The notes under the pieces: generated by a model
The model's database searches: none
What the model saw: only the letters and a program-made list of their open reading frames with translations
What the model was told of the DNA's origin: nothing
Made by a program: the position numbers and the translations under genes
Shown here: in pieces, positions 11,349 through 22,988 of the stretch
Layout of the letters: each line of letters begins with the position of its first letter
How positions within the stretch are numbered: the stretch's first letter is position 1
Source: Paracyclopina nana
Lineage: Eukaryota; Arthropoda; Copepoda; Cyclopoida; Cyclopettidae
Direction: 5' to 3'
Length of the DNA stretch: 64,000 nucleotides
Assembly (NCBI GenBank): GCA_019096065.1
Contig: JAGUCH010000008.1
Coordinates: forward strand, 2,485,001-2,549,000

Positions 11349-12400
11349 CAGTAGGCCTCAGTCGCCCTCCTGCCAACAAAAAAAGGGGGCCGACTGATTG
11401 ACCTAGTCCAAGAAGTCTCACCGCAACAGCCTCATCAAAAGCCCAATTGAAAGCCAGCATATAGAAAAGTCACGACTGATTTTAAGCACCCCAAAAGTAA
11501 CTCAATTTTTTGGAGGAATTGGCAATGGCGTGCCATATATTGTATATGTACAAGAAGCCTACACTACTGATTGATTATATATATTCTCAAAGGGGCTTTT
11601 GGTGCGTCAGCTCGTGTGACAATTGACGATAGTACATTCAAAGCTGCTGCAGATGACGAATATAATATATAGATACTAGTTTAAGATTGTCCACTATGCT
11701 AAGCTGTACTCGATCTGTGCGAAATGAGTGAGTGCTTTTATTACTACATATTATCTCTGTGTATAATATCGATGCAAAACGTCTATATGTGTTATATCGC
11801 TTGCTTTTCGTTCTTCTCACACTTATTATCTCACGTGTGCTTCTCTTTGCTTGACTTGAATGTAACTTCTACCCCTTTGAAAGAATGTATGCATGCCAAT
11901 CCTCAACTACCTTTTTCAAAACATCGTGATGATTCTACATTGATGATGGCCTTATCCGCCCTCTGCAATTATAGAGAGAGAAATGAGGCCAAACTCACAA
12001 TAGTACTAATATTTAAACAATGATCCGGTGATCTGAACAGACGCAAAATTATCAATAACAATTTTGGAGCACTGCAAAATTATTCTCCTTTCTTTGTCCA
12101 CTGTAGATAGCGTGATACTCGTCTTTCAAGCCAATTTCTGCTGATTTGAGCAAACATATTCACCATTTCCACCTCTCTCTTAAGATCACGAACTTGTGTT
12201 TTGAAAATAACTAAACAATTTTATCCACGGAGCCTTTGATTCACCCATGACACTTGATTTTCTGCTGTCCTCACAATTTAGCAAAGTGTGCATCGGCAAC
12301 GAAAATTCTACAGAGAATAAATCACAGCCAAGAAAGAATTATGATGAAACACACGAATTCTTTACTACATACTATATATTTTATAATGTGGCAGCTAGCT
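11349..12400. other. Convergent 3' regions of UBE2H and PDE9-like genes
   Basis: AT-rich sequence between two convergent stop codons. It probably holds both 3' UTRs. The open frames at 11724-12023 and 12247-12469 have no recognisable content. No gene seen. Confidence 0.45.
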
Positions 12401-13966
12401 TCAAGAGTTTTGACAATTGTTCTCTCCTTTCTTGACAAGATCTTCGTAGTGCTTCAGAGCGTCTCGTAAATTAACCATGGCTAGGGACTCTAATTGTGGA
12501 AAAACCTGAAAGTGGAAGGCGGACTAATTTGATATTTTCGAGCATGATTACGTTAAGCAGCGCCTAAGCTGCTTAAGGCTAATGGTACTTAAAATTACTT
12601 GCCTTCAAGAGAGCTTCAAATAGAGGTATGAGAACAAATTTGATGAATCCCACTTGAGAGGAGGGCTTGGTGATCCTTTCCGGATCCATGAAAGGGGCAG
12701 ACGGCAGTCCGAGGTTTTTCTCCATATTTGACTAGGGCAAATAGTAGACACATTTACGTCAGGGCCAAGAATAGCATAAAGCACTTTGTTTGTACCTGGA
12801 AAAAGTACTCCTGCAGCAGCATGTCCGCCCAAGGTTCAGCGACCGCAACGGGTCGAATTTCGTTGGAGATGTCACAAGCCTTGATGAGAATCATCTTGAG
12901 GGAGGTCAAATCCTCGGTGGACTTGGCGTCAAACTTGGCCGATCTCACTTTGAACTCCTCCAGGATGTCCGCATGCTTGGTCATGTCCGTGGCCAAGATG
13001 AGAATTGCAATGTCCTGCTTGAACAGTCTTTTTTATCACCTGCATAGGTACTCAAATGATTTTATAACTACGTACCCTGTGCACAGCTTCGCGTTGAGCT
13101 GGAGTGAGTTCGTTGAAAATATTCGTGTCCGGATCGGATAGGATTTCATTGCATTTTGCCCAATGATGATTCTCCAATGGAGAGACGTCATTGTACTTCA
13201 TAGCTAATTCTGACCTCGAGTTGATGTGATACCTACATATAGTATAAGAGATGAAATTCAAGCCTGAATTCGTGAATTTGAGAAGAAGGAGCTTTTACGC
13301 GTTATTGAGGCCAGGGTGATCGAGGTCGTGGCAAATGCAGGCAGTAATGAGGGCGCACAGCTCCAACTGTGAAAATATCGAGGAAAGCCCGCAGTTATGA
13401 ATGAACACATACATCATCTGGGTAACGCAGAAACAGTGCCTGAAGTTGTGGAAGGGATTGCTGCGATAGGTCTTGTGAACAGTGGCCTAAAACAAATAAA
13501 AAAACTTATGTGCAGCCATAACAAAACACTCGGAGGTTTTATCCGCTAGATGGAGCCAAAACTAATTTTAGCTGCAATAGCTAGCGCACATTGTCAAAAC
13601 ATTTTCGCCATTTGGCCGTCAAAAATGCCAAAAAGGAAAACACAGGGAAAGAATCCACTTCTGGTATTTTTGCCAACCTCTGCTGAGGCGATACCAGAAA
13701 AAACTCCTGAACTAAATAAAGCATTTACCAGGAACCGCCTCAGAGTTTCTTCGCGAATGTTTAATGGAGGTCGCAGAAATCCGAGCTCGTGGTACATATT
13801 CTCCAGCAAATGGATCATCTGAAATGCAATTGCTATATGATATGCATAATTGGCCAAATTCAATCCTCACTTTGTTGGCGTCGCATTTCCAAGCATCAAA
13901 TCGAACAGTTTTAAGTGCGTCCATGTCGTTCGAGGACGCGTGGAGGTCGGAGGCTGTCGAAGCCAT
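12401..13966 (-). CDS. PDE9A: PDE9-type cGMP phosphodiesterase, short form
   Basis: Seven exons on the minus strand (13966-13871, 13818-13729, 13486-13299, 13232-13076, 13014-12796, 12731-12603, 12505-12401) join to 327 residues, essentially just the PDE catalytic domain. Metal and catalytic motifs are present in order: [37 protein letters not shown] and [16 protein letters not shown]. The closing [10 protein letters not shown] fits PDE9. The family hydrolyses cGMP to GMP. Exon 5 was fixed at GACATTGCA because this gives the PDE9 spacing; an upstream AG would create stops. The intron after exon 6 uses a GC donor (GCAAGT). The N-terminal region of long PDE9 isoforms is absent; it may lie upstream or be truly missing. 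The exon 2-3 intron holds repeat copy B. Confidence 0.93.
13541..13715 (-). repeat. 180-bp CTCF-motif repeat, copy B
   Basis: A minus-orientation copy inside a PDE9 intron. It starts ATCCGCTAGATGGAGCC, has TTTTCGCCATTTGGCCGTCA and TCCACTTCTGGTATTTTT, and ends near CTCCTGAACTAAA. The inner GTGGCGCCATC block is degenerate in this copy. Confidence 0.8.
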
Positions 13967-13984
13967 TTTAGGTTGATGTTGCAC

Positions 13985-15655
13985 TAATCCATCTTGGTGG
14001 CGGCTGAAATTGAGTACATTATCAATACCACAATCACATAAACGCGACCTGCGCTAACTTGTGGTTAGAGCAAAAATATACACATTATATACATAGTATA
14101 TGGTGCGCAATTGCGCGTAGTTCGCTTGATTGCAAAGGTTACCTTATCGCAGTGGAGGGAAGAAAACCTGTCTGAATGCTGATGTTCATCTTCGTTTCCC
14201 TGCTACCTCATGTCCAACCCTGGAGTGAGTTTGACATATATGGCACGAACTTTCGCTTGAAACGAGACTTGGTTGGAAATATACCTCTGAACGAAGTGAA
14301 TTCACGACTGATGATGATGGCGCTCGCTCGCACTTCGCAGTTTGACGCACGCACGTAAATTGCATCGGCGGCGACGACTTGTTGCCATAGCCCCCCTGCG
14401 GACCAGTTAAGCGACGATCGCTCTTAAAGCAACAAGAGGCATATAGTTCAGGCGTTTTTCCGCTTCCTCTCTAGATGGCGCCACCGTAGAGGAGTGCTGA
14501 AATACCAGAAGTGGATTTTTTCCCTATCCATGTTATGAGGCATTATTGACAGACAAATGGCGATAATAGCTCGGTCTTGCACGAAATTTGCGCTGAAACA
14601 TGCTGCAGCTCCATCTAGCGGATTAATGCTGCAGGTAGCCTATCCACATGCTAGTTGCTGCGTCATACTCACACATCTCGTTTCGTTCATCAAACGAGCC
14701 TCGAGGGGCTGGCCGAATAATAATAATAATGATAAGGAAATCTCCATTCACACATGACAAGCCAAAATCACTCTCGCCTTCTCGGAAGTGTGAGCATAAT
14801 CCGCAATTGTTAAAATAGATATCTGATATTTATACTTTCCAATTCTAGGAAACGAGCGTTTCTACTGGCATAATGTAGTACGTTGATCTCAGACCTAGAT
14901 TTAGACCTCAATTTCCTGTGTGTGACATCGAGGCAAAAGGTTTTTCTAGTCAGCTCAACAGGGGTTATTTTTCCCATAAACACACATAGCCAAAATTGCA
15001 GCCCATAATCATATACCATTATATTATACCTAGTTGCGGCTTCACACTTTAAAATTATCAAGGGTAAACCATCTAGGATATTTTAATTGTCCTGCTGCAA
15101 GTTCATAAATAGAGAAGGGACCTTGACCAAAATGACCTTCGTTCGGACCCCAATTCCCTTATATGCACGCATTTAGAAATATACTGCATCAATTGTCAAC
15201 TTGCTATTGCTATTGCTGCATGATGTGACAAGAAGGAAACTGCCAACGAAAAAGTTTATAAGAGGGGACACGATAATTGGCTTGTTCTGTTAAATTGTTG
15301 ATTTGTAGCTACCAACAACAGCACTTCAGTTATATAGAGTTGCACTTAGGTCAGACTATAAAAAAACTGCATGAAAAACTGGGAGATTAAAAAAGTCCTC
15401 GTATTTTAAGGCAAATAGCAACAATAATGACACATGAGTGACGCTTATAAAATTAATGAAGAAAGAAAATGACGTTAATAGGCCTTTTTCTCAACGTATT
15501 TACTATTTGCTATTTCTTATCATTTCATCATATTATAGTCTCCTATACATTGAGATTTAAAATCTGGGCCATGAGAATTTCAGCAACAAACGTTCGAATT
15601 CATTTCATATTTAGCATATGGTACGCATGATTGGATGTGTTTTAGCACATTTGAT
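13985..15655. other. Intergenic between PDE9-like gene and membrane-protein gene
   Basis: Holds the presumed PDE9 promoter region (about 13990-14440) and repeat copy K. The remaining AT-rich sequence, including the 3' flank of the gene at 15656, shows no gene I can support. Confidence 0.4.
14443..14626 (+). repeat. 180-bp CTCF-motif repeat, copy K
   Basis: One of the best-preserved copies. It has AGTTCAGGCGTTTTTCCGC, CTAGATGGCGCCACCGTAGA, ATACCAGAAGTGGATTTTTT, CAAATGGCGATAATAG and GCAGCTCCATCTAGCGGATT in order. Confidence 0.88.
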
Positions 15656-17454
15656 TTAGGCGTCTTGCAGTGATCGTTTTCGCTCCAAAGTGGAGGCATT
15701 CCAATGCACTGCAGCCGCAGCATTCGCCCTATTATTGCTAGAGTTATGAGGCTTGCCGCCTCCACCGAGGCTGTTGAGGTCGGTGTACAGAGGCTCTCGG
15801 AGGCCAGAAATGTCTCGTAAATGCGTCTCGACATCCGGCGAGTCTGTCGGGCTGAAGGAGGACATCCTCAGCCTCCGATGCATATCCATTTTCGGCAACG
15901 CTGGCGGAGGTGTCAAGATCTCGTCCTCAACTTGGTTCTGTCCCATGTCATCCTCGTCGGAGTCGTCATCGGTGTCCTCCACGCTCACGGAATCGATATT
16001 CGTCGTCGTCCTCGATTCCGAGGCCGCGGCCGGTGCAGAGAGGCCGCTCGGAGGCTGCTGAGGCTGCTGCAGGCCGTCCTCCTTCCTTTTCTTCGAGGTC
16101 GGTGCGAGCGGCCTTGAAAAGAGGCTGGGATTAGATAAAGCCCTGTAAAGTGATGCGTTATGTTGGCAGATCACGCATTGATACTGTGGAGGATGGAAGA
16201 GGAGCGCCGCTTGCAGTGTGGTGGACACTGAGTCTTCATCCTCTTGATTGGCATGGTGGCTCGTCATCGCAATGGGCAGGGTTGGGGGCTCGTGGTGGTG
16301 ATGGTGGTGGTGAAAGTGGTTGGGATTGATGCACCTCATCCAGGAGGAGCCCTTTGGCGGCACCTGAGGGGAAATCTGGTGGGGATGGAGGCCCACTGAG
16401 GACCAGGGCCTTTCCGAGGAGGGCGGGCTTTCTATGCAGCTGGAGGGTGACAAATTGTGGCAGTCCTCGTCCTCGTCCTCATCAAAGCCAACTGGCGGAG
16501 GCGGAGGACCGATCGTTTGGCACCCTTGGGACACGGTACGGCCGCTCGATTGACGAGATCCGTGAATGGCACAAGATTTGTGCCCAATCACCGGGGAGGA
16601 GTGGACCGAGTCGTTATCGGGTGAAAGGCAATCCTTTATGAAGCCCCGATGCACGACTGGAGGCTGCGGAGCTGGAGGAGGATGACCAAAGGGCCGCCCG
16701 TTTGAGTGGGCGAATTTCATTTCGCCTTGCTCGGCAATCTGCTCGCTATTCTTCCGTCCCAGCATTTCAGCCATTTTGCGAAACGGCGAGCCTGACCTTG
16801 CACCAAGTTTGAAAGGTTTCCTATGAATCAAATATATACAGATTTGAATTAGATGGGCTAGTCTAAAAAACACATCACTTGATGGGCTAGTTTTTAACTT
16901 GAATTTGGGATAGTTTTGATAGTATATCTGAGAATGTATTTTTAAATTGAGAATCCACGTGGACTGATTTCAGGTATTTGTTCTTTTAAAGCAGGACAGC
17001 TAAAAAGCAGCGAGAGGAGTTATTTAGTAGCTTATGTTTAATTTTATTAGGCCGAGCCTGCGAGGTGGGCAATTTAACGAAAGCTCAAATGAATTAAAAA
17101 ATGAGGAAATCGGTTTGGATAGGTATCATACCCATTACTGCTGCTATTGCCACCCACGCTGACCGATGACCTCTCCGACCTCGGCCACTTTTTGTCGAAG
17201 CCAGCCAAAATGGAAAGCTTGCGCAAGTGCCTGGCCTCTTTGGGTGACATGAGTGCTCCAATGTTTGGTGCTGAGGTTAATGATCCGTTGTTTTGGGCGG
17301 CGGACATCGCCTCGAGGTCCTCGATACGACTCTCCATTTTGTACATGGCGACCAGCTTCACCAGCTTCCAAATGCAGGTGAGGATCACCAGGAGAGCACC
17401 CACCACCATGCACGTGAAGAGCATGATTTGGATGCCTTTGCTGCTCTCATGCAT
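15656..17454 (-). CDS. Single-pass membrane protein with low-complexity tail (A)
   Basis: I do not recognise the family. Two exons (17454-17132 and 16820-15656, phase 2 junction) give 495 residues. The N-terminus is short, followed by one transmembrane helix (about residues 8-29, QIMLFTCMVVGALLVILTCI) and a basic juxtamembrane segment. The long cytoplasmic-type tail is rich in Pro, Ser and acidic residues, with a run of seven His near its centre and a pair C-V-I-C. A splice acceptor (TTTTCCAG) lies immediately before the chosen ATG, so a 5' exon, coding or not, is possible. Its architecture mirrors the gene at 25123-26535. Likely a plasma-membrane adaptor or receptor subunit, but that is inference. 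Confidence 0.7.
17049..17075 (+). repeat. Short dispersed repeat, shared with about 35091
   Basis: GCCGAGCCTGCGAGGT followed by a related AATTT-ACGA tail is also found near 35091-35120 (CCCGAGCCTGCGAGGT), and GAGGAAATCG follows in both places. A small unidentified repeat. Confidence 0.4.
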
Positions 17455-17519
17455 CCTGGAAAATGGCAGAATTTTAGGCTACAGTGAAGGATCGATTGAC
17501 GCGGTTTGCCTATCTAATT

Positions 17520-20500
17520 AAAGCATTCTACAAAGTGGTACGTAGTTGCCTGGATCTAGCAAATCCTGGCTGGGATTTTCGGAGATCTTGGCCGCTTTTA
17601 TGCTGTGAGCTGGAATAACTCATGTGGTTAGATTGGGATGGCAAAATAAACATGTGTTCCCAATCGGTCTGTTGTAAGAAGCTGGAATAAGGCCCACATA
17701 GTATATATCGTAGTTTTTATGTGAGCAACAAAGAAAAGGAAAAATTCTATGCTTGCTTTCCTGCGCTCTTATGCATATGTCTCATTTCCATCCACATTTA
17801 CTATACTATACGAATACTGCGCTTTAATGAATATTCTATTATTTCCATACATGCACAAAAATGACTGAAAAATTTTAATGTACGATTAAATTTTCGAAAC
17901 ATTGAAAACAAGTGCGGTATACAAATCCGCTAGATGGAGCTGCGATTCGTATATGCGGATATTTCGTATAAGGTCGAACTATTTTCGCCATTCGATCGGC
18001 AAAAACGCCAAAACTATAAATACGGCCCAAAAATCCACGTCTGGTATTTTTTCTATGTATGGTGGCGCCATCTAAAATTAAGTGGAAGCGCCAAAACGCC
18101 TGAACTAAGGGCCTGTTCACCTGCTTATTATAGCCGTTATTTTGGCAAAATATTGAAGAGAAATACTGAGAAACTGAGATTTTTTGTTTTGGTGCAGGAT
18201 GGCTTTTGGTACCAATAGATCGATTCCGAAGTCAAAATCTGAAAAATGATTTTACAAATTCCGGATATTTGCAAATATCAGCATAATATCGCGCGTTATT
18301 TTGCTGATAATGATGCAGGTGAACAGGGCCTAAATCTCTTGATGAGCTCGTCATTTGTAGTATGTATCTTTGTGTTGTATCCATTCTTGCACTAGAGTGG
18401 TCACACAGTCCATTTGTCAGTTGCTCAATCTGGACCAAAGCACGATGCAAGCTTCTTGCGCTTCCTCCTTGGTAAAGAGGGGGAAAATTACCCTTTTTCG
18501 TAGTCCGTGCATCCATTGCAGCCAGCTTCACAGTACAGTAATGTATCCTAACATGAGCTTGGAAATGACAACCGTATCCGGATGCCAGATAAACTGTATA
18601 CCTTTCTCACTATCAACTGAGCCGCTTGCCAAGCAACAAAGGCGAATCCTCTGTGCGTTCACAAATTCAACAAAACACGCCCTTTTTGCCCTAGCTGTAA
18701 AGGAACGTGTTCATTGTGTAAAAGGTTTTCCCAGCTAGCATTCCAGAGGCCCTCATAACACAATATTACATGTACAGGTAAGGGGAATTTTTTCCCCAGA
18801 TGCTAATATGGGAATTCTTGGGTATAGTACTATATGTGGAGTAGAATGCGGGTGATGTCTGTCCTGCTCAAACTCGAATCTAGCTCCTCTTTGCAAATTT
18901 GATTACGCCAAGCTGTCTCCAACTTTTTCGGGGCCACCTTGTGACTCTCGTTATATATAGCCCCGCATCAAATATTTCGCTTGATAACTCGGTTTTCGGC
19001 CGTCGTCATCGACATTGACATGGCTCGAGGCCCCTTAAGGCTTGACTGACCTCACAAATGCTCAATAGACCTTATGCACTACGTAGTGACAAAGCTTCGG
19101 GCTGTATACCAAAGTGTACCGAGTGTGTACTTAAAAGTGTGTTTTCGATGAGTTGAGGAATTCGCCTGCTGCAAATTGTATAGCTCCATTTGCTGAATCA
19201 TTTTTGCACTTTGGCTCTAATAACGCAGCATCCAGCAGATTTTCCTGTTGCTAAATGCAATTGAGTTTTTTATATGAAGGGGAAATTGAAGGTACGTATC
19301 AAAAGAAAGCTAAACCACTTCTACGGTGAGTTCTAATGGCGTGAAAAGTTGATGATTTTGGTTCGTTGCGTTTGTAACAACCATTTGTCTCGTTTTATAT
19401 AAGGCTGCAATTGACTGACAGTTATCGAATTTAGAGCTAGAATCTTGAGACACTCAACTTAATGAACTCAAATGTACGTTTCTACCGAGAAAAAGTTCAT
19501 TTTAAAGCTGGTGGTGGTGGAAAGAAGTTCTTCTTCAAAAGACTTCCTAAATTGAATTTTGCAGCTTGCCACAAAGTCCCTCATTAATTGCCACTGCTTT
19601 CACTTAATTCTCCCAGCAATATAAAGTAGCTTCGAAATTTCATTTTTACAACAGCTTTAGTATCCACGTAATGTCGCACGAATTCTCCATTTTGACTGAT
19701 GACTTTCCAATGTATCATGCGACCGCACAGAAAGCACAAAAACGACTTACTTTATGCTCTATGCAAGTCTAGTCATTTTGCAAGAAACAGCAAGAAGGCT
19801 AGAAGAGCCTTCATTGGGAGCAATAGTAGTGGCACAAATAAAAAGGCTCGTCAACATCAGTATGCACAAGCAGCAAAGTTGAGGCCGTTGGTTTTGGCCT
19901 CCGCGTAGTAGACAACTAAAGCTGCGACGCTCGCGCGAAAGCAACGCCGCGCGACGGCCGAAGAACGAACGAGAGAGAGGCTCTGAGAAAAAGGCTCCGA
20001 ACTACGGTATATACCATATAAGGTTCCTAAAGTGCTGCTGAGGCGGATTTTCTTCGAATTGAAGGCCAATTATAATGCAAGATGCTGGCGGTGCACGTGG
20101 TGCTACAATGGAAAAGCCCCGAGGCCATGCTCAAGCTTTGAGGTCGAGTGGATGGATTTTGAGAGGCTGGAGGCTGCTCCAAGCATTTTCTGCTGTGTAT
20201 GCAGGTAGTATTTAAAAAGAAGCTCTGGAAAAAGCATTCTGTGATCCAAGCTATATATATGGTGACCTTGTGCAAGAGGCCTCAGAATGTGTGGCACAGT
20301 CATACACATGTCGACCCGTTGTGATGCCGCATTAATGCAATACTAATGTCATGCATCCCAGTTGCTCGTACGACAATGGTCATATTCCTCAAGGCTTTAT
20401 AGCGACAAATCATCAGACCAACAAAAATTATGTATATGTAGAGAGATGCATAATCAAGCCAGGTAGGCTTAATTTTTGTAGCATAAAATGGCGTTTGAAG

Positions 20501-20797
20501 CTAGCTTTTTCAGCGAGAAAAGCCACATACTATGTAAATTAGGCATTGGTATCATTCCTTCACAAGCATGCCTGTTCCGCAATTCCTGGCATTTATGCTG
20601 AAACCAGGCTCTGAAATAGAGCAGCTTATGTATACAGAAAAATATACCACATATAATATGATGCAGATTACACACATACAATCGTGTACTTATTTGGGCT
20701 TATCTTTGCATGCAAGTACCGCAAAAGGATATTGTTTGAGATATCACTCGTACACATTAGAAAAACTCCCAGCATGTGTTAAAGTCTAAAATTGAGC
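17520..20797. other. 3.3-kb gene-poor interval
   Basis: Apart from repeat copy C I see no supported gene. Short ORFs (18370-18738, 19699-19908) lack homology or splice support. A GC-richer stretch with CGCG clusters at about 19920-20000 could be a promoter, but no gene is attached to it. Confidence 0.4.
17924..18108 (-). repeat. 180-bp CTCF-motif repeat, copy C
   Basis: A well-preserved minus-orientation copy: ATCCGCTAGATGGAGCTGCG, AACTATTTTCGCCATTCGAT, ATCCACGTCTGGTATTTTTT, GGTGGCGCCATCTAAAATTA and CGCCTGAACTAA. It lies upstream of membrane-protein gene A. Confidence 0.88.
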
Positions 20798-21782
20798 ATG
20801 GAACGATACAGGGGTCAAGTGGCACTCGTTACTGGCGCCAGTGCAGGAATTGGAGCTTGTGTGGCTGCCAGACTGGTTAAATCACATGGCATGCGGGTGG
20901 TTGCGTGCGCGAGGCGCCTCGAAAGGCTGGAATCGATGCAGAAATCCATTGGAAGCGGCTTCTTCCCTTACAAGTGCAATTTAACCGAATTCGAAGAAGT
21001 GAGGCTTATGATCGAATGGATTGAGAGCAAGTTTGGCCGTTTGGATGTGGTCATCAATAATGCTGGGACGATGGTCTACAGCAGCCTTTACAACCAGTCG
21101 CCCAAAGAATGGGAAAAAATGAGCGACCTCAACCTCATTGCGCCCTCTTATGTAACACAGCTCGCGTCTAAGCTGATGCTGAGTAGCAAGCATGTGAAGA
21201 CTGGAAACATCATATTTATTAACAGCATGGCTGGCCATATCGAGAACGACAATCCCCTCACTGTTGTGTACAACGCTACAAAATTTGCCCTTACTTCTCT
21301 TATTGAATCATGGAGAGTTGAGGTAATTCCCTTATAAGAAAAGTCGGGCTGGGTCACCTGAATATTTAACTGCTTGTTGCAGCGCCCTCTATAATTTCAC
21401 TACAACAATAACTCAGAATTCCAGAGGGCGCTCTTCCTAAAGAGTGATCATACTAAACAAATTTGACTATTTATGTGCTTTTCCCTCTTTCCAGCTGGGG
21501 ACTGGCAATCCAGCCACCAAAATAAGGGTTGGCTCCATTAGCCCGGGCCTCACTGAAACTGAAGTTGTCCTCGCAGCTTTTCCAGACAACCCTGACTTTT
21601 CCAAGCAGATCTTCTCTGCCTTCCCCAATATAAAAGTTGAGGACATGGCTGATCTAGTTGTCTTCTTGCTTGAAACTTCTGAGCACGTTCAAATGCAAGA
21701 CCTGAAGGTGACTCATGTACACAGTGGAATAACCAACCAGTACTCTGATCGTGAAGAAGAAAAGGAAAACACTCGTTTGTAA
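20798..21782 (+). CDS. DHRS11-like short-chain dehydrogenase/reductase
   Basis: Two exons (20798-21322 and 21495-21782) give 270 residues (human DHRS11 is 260). It starts MERYRGQVALVTGASAGIG with the TGxxxGIG loop. It continues with ARRLERLE, a DVVINNAG motif, the catalytic Ser in FINSMAGH, YNATKFAL (Tyr-x-x-x-Lys) and ISPGLTETEV. The family reduces ketones on steroids and related compounds with NADPH, and insect relatives act as farnesol-type dehydrogenases. It belongs to a different SDR subfamily from the two genes at 2.6-4.4 kb. The 172-nt intron contains an inverted pair of CTCF-like motifs (see findings). The ATG is the first in-frame Met with this N-terminal pattern. Confidence 0.92.
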
Positions 21783-22988
21783 TTTTTTATTTATGTTCTA
21801 CATATAAACATAACATAGCTATTTTTCGGGCCAGCTTGCCAATTAACTCACAGTTGTGAAGTTAGTGGGTCAATATTTGCTCTACTTGGAGTAGACCTAC
21901 TGCACTGAACAAGCATTTTTTGATAAATGATTTGATTAATTGTTCTGCTGACTTTTTGAGTTTATATTTTGCGTGCTCTAGAAGAGAAGACCATATGGCA
22001 CCTTGTACCACGTTGTCTTTGTCAAAAGTTTTTTTGGGCCAAGAAATGAAAGTAGTGTTCCAAGACGAGCGGCCCAAAGCAAAGGTTGTTGGTTGTAGTA
22101 TACTGAGCTTTTTTCCCAAATACACATGCTGGCAAGCTCTACCCCTGTAATCCTCATTTTAAGCTCCAGTGCAAGTCAGAAAACCAAGTAAATTGCTGCA
22201 ACGGCAAGGACTGCAAGGAGTTATCTGTGTGCATGTACATACTTTGCATGTAAGGTGCCAAAATATCAGCCAATTGGAAAAAGGCAAACGTTGATGCTGC
22301 AAAGAGGAATATCCAATTCATACAAGGCAAAATACATGACCAATTATCAGAAAAAAATTCTGAACAAAAATTGGGTTAATCTTATTTGGGACAAAAGGCT
22401 TCATTAATTTAGTTTCGCAAGGTTACAGACTGAATCGCAAAACCTTTCTGTGCGAAGAAGTTATAATAAGGGGGAGATTATCCTGACCACATTCCTCTGC
22501 GCCCATTATTGAATTGGAATTCCAGCGATTTGGCTCGACCATATTTCATGCATGCCAGTCGTAGTCCCCAAGGTCCATATTCAATGATTGTAGTAATGCC
22601 ATAGAAGTAGTAGAGCAGGAGAAAGTTCTCGATAATTTATTCTATTGTCGAGGTGATCAACTTGGTCAATGGAATATACAAGATCCACAGAAAAGGGGAT
22701 TTACAATATCCTCTCAAAAAGTAGGATATCATTGTACTTTCAGCCTGATAAAAAATCACACGATAACCGAATTATGCTGTACACTAAGTTTTCAGTAGCT
22801 TTGGCTGTATCGCAATTGTCCTTCAAACTTTTTTTCAGTTTTTCCTCACGGGACACTATCGAGCCCATGGGACTTAATGGAAACTTGCCAGCCTCTCGTA
22901 ATAAGCTTAGACACTAGAAGCACAATATACGCTTTCCCTAAAAAAATTAATTGCATCTTTTCCTTTAGAAGGCTGTATTTTTCTGAGG
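21783..22988. other. Convergent 3' flanks
   Basis: AT-rich sequence between the plus-strand SDR gene and the minus-strand EF-hand gene. No coding or RNA gene recognised. Confidence 0.45.

Noticed and set aside
13014..13075. Apparent frameshift between PDE9 exons 4 and 5
   Set aside because: Using the acceptor TTCAAGCAG at 13015 restores frame and gives the spacing expected for PDE9, so no frameshift is needed.
18370..18738. 122-residue ORF in the 17.5-20.8 kb interval
   Set aside because: No recognisable domain, no splice sites, composition like surrounding intergenic DNA.
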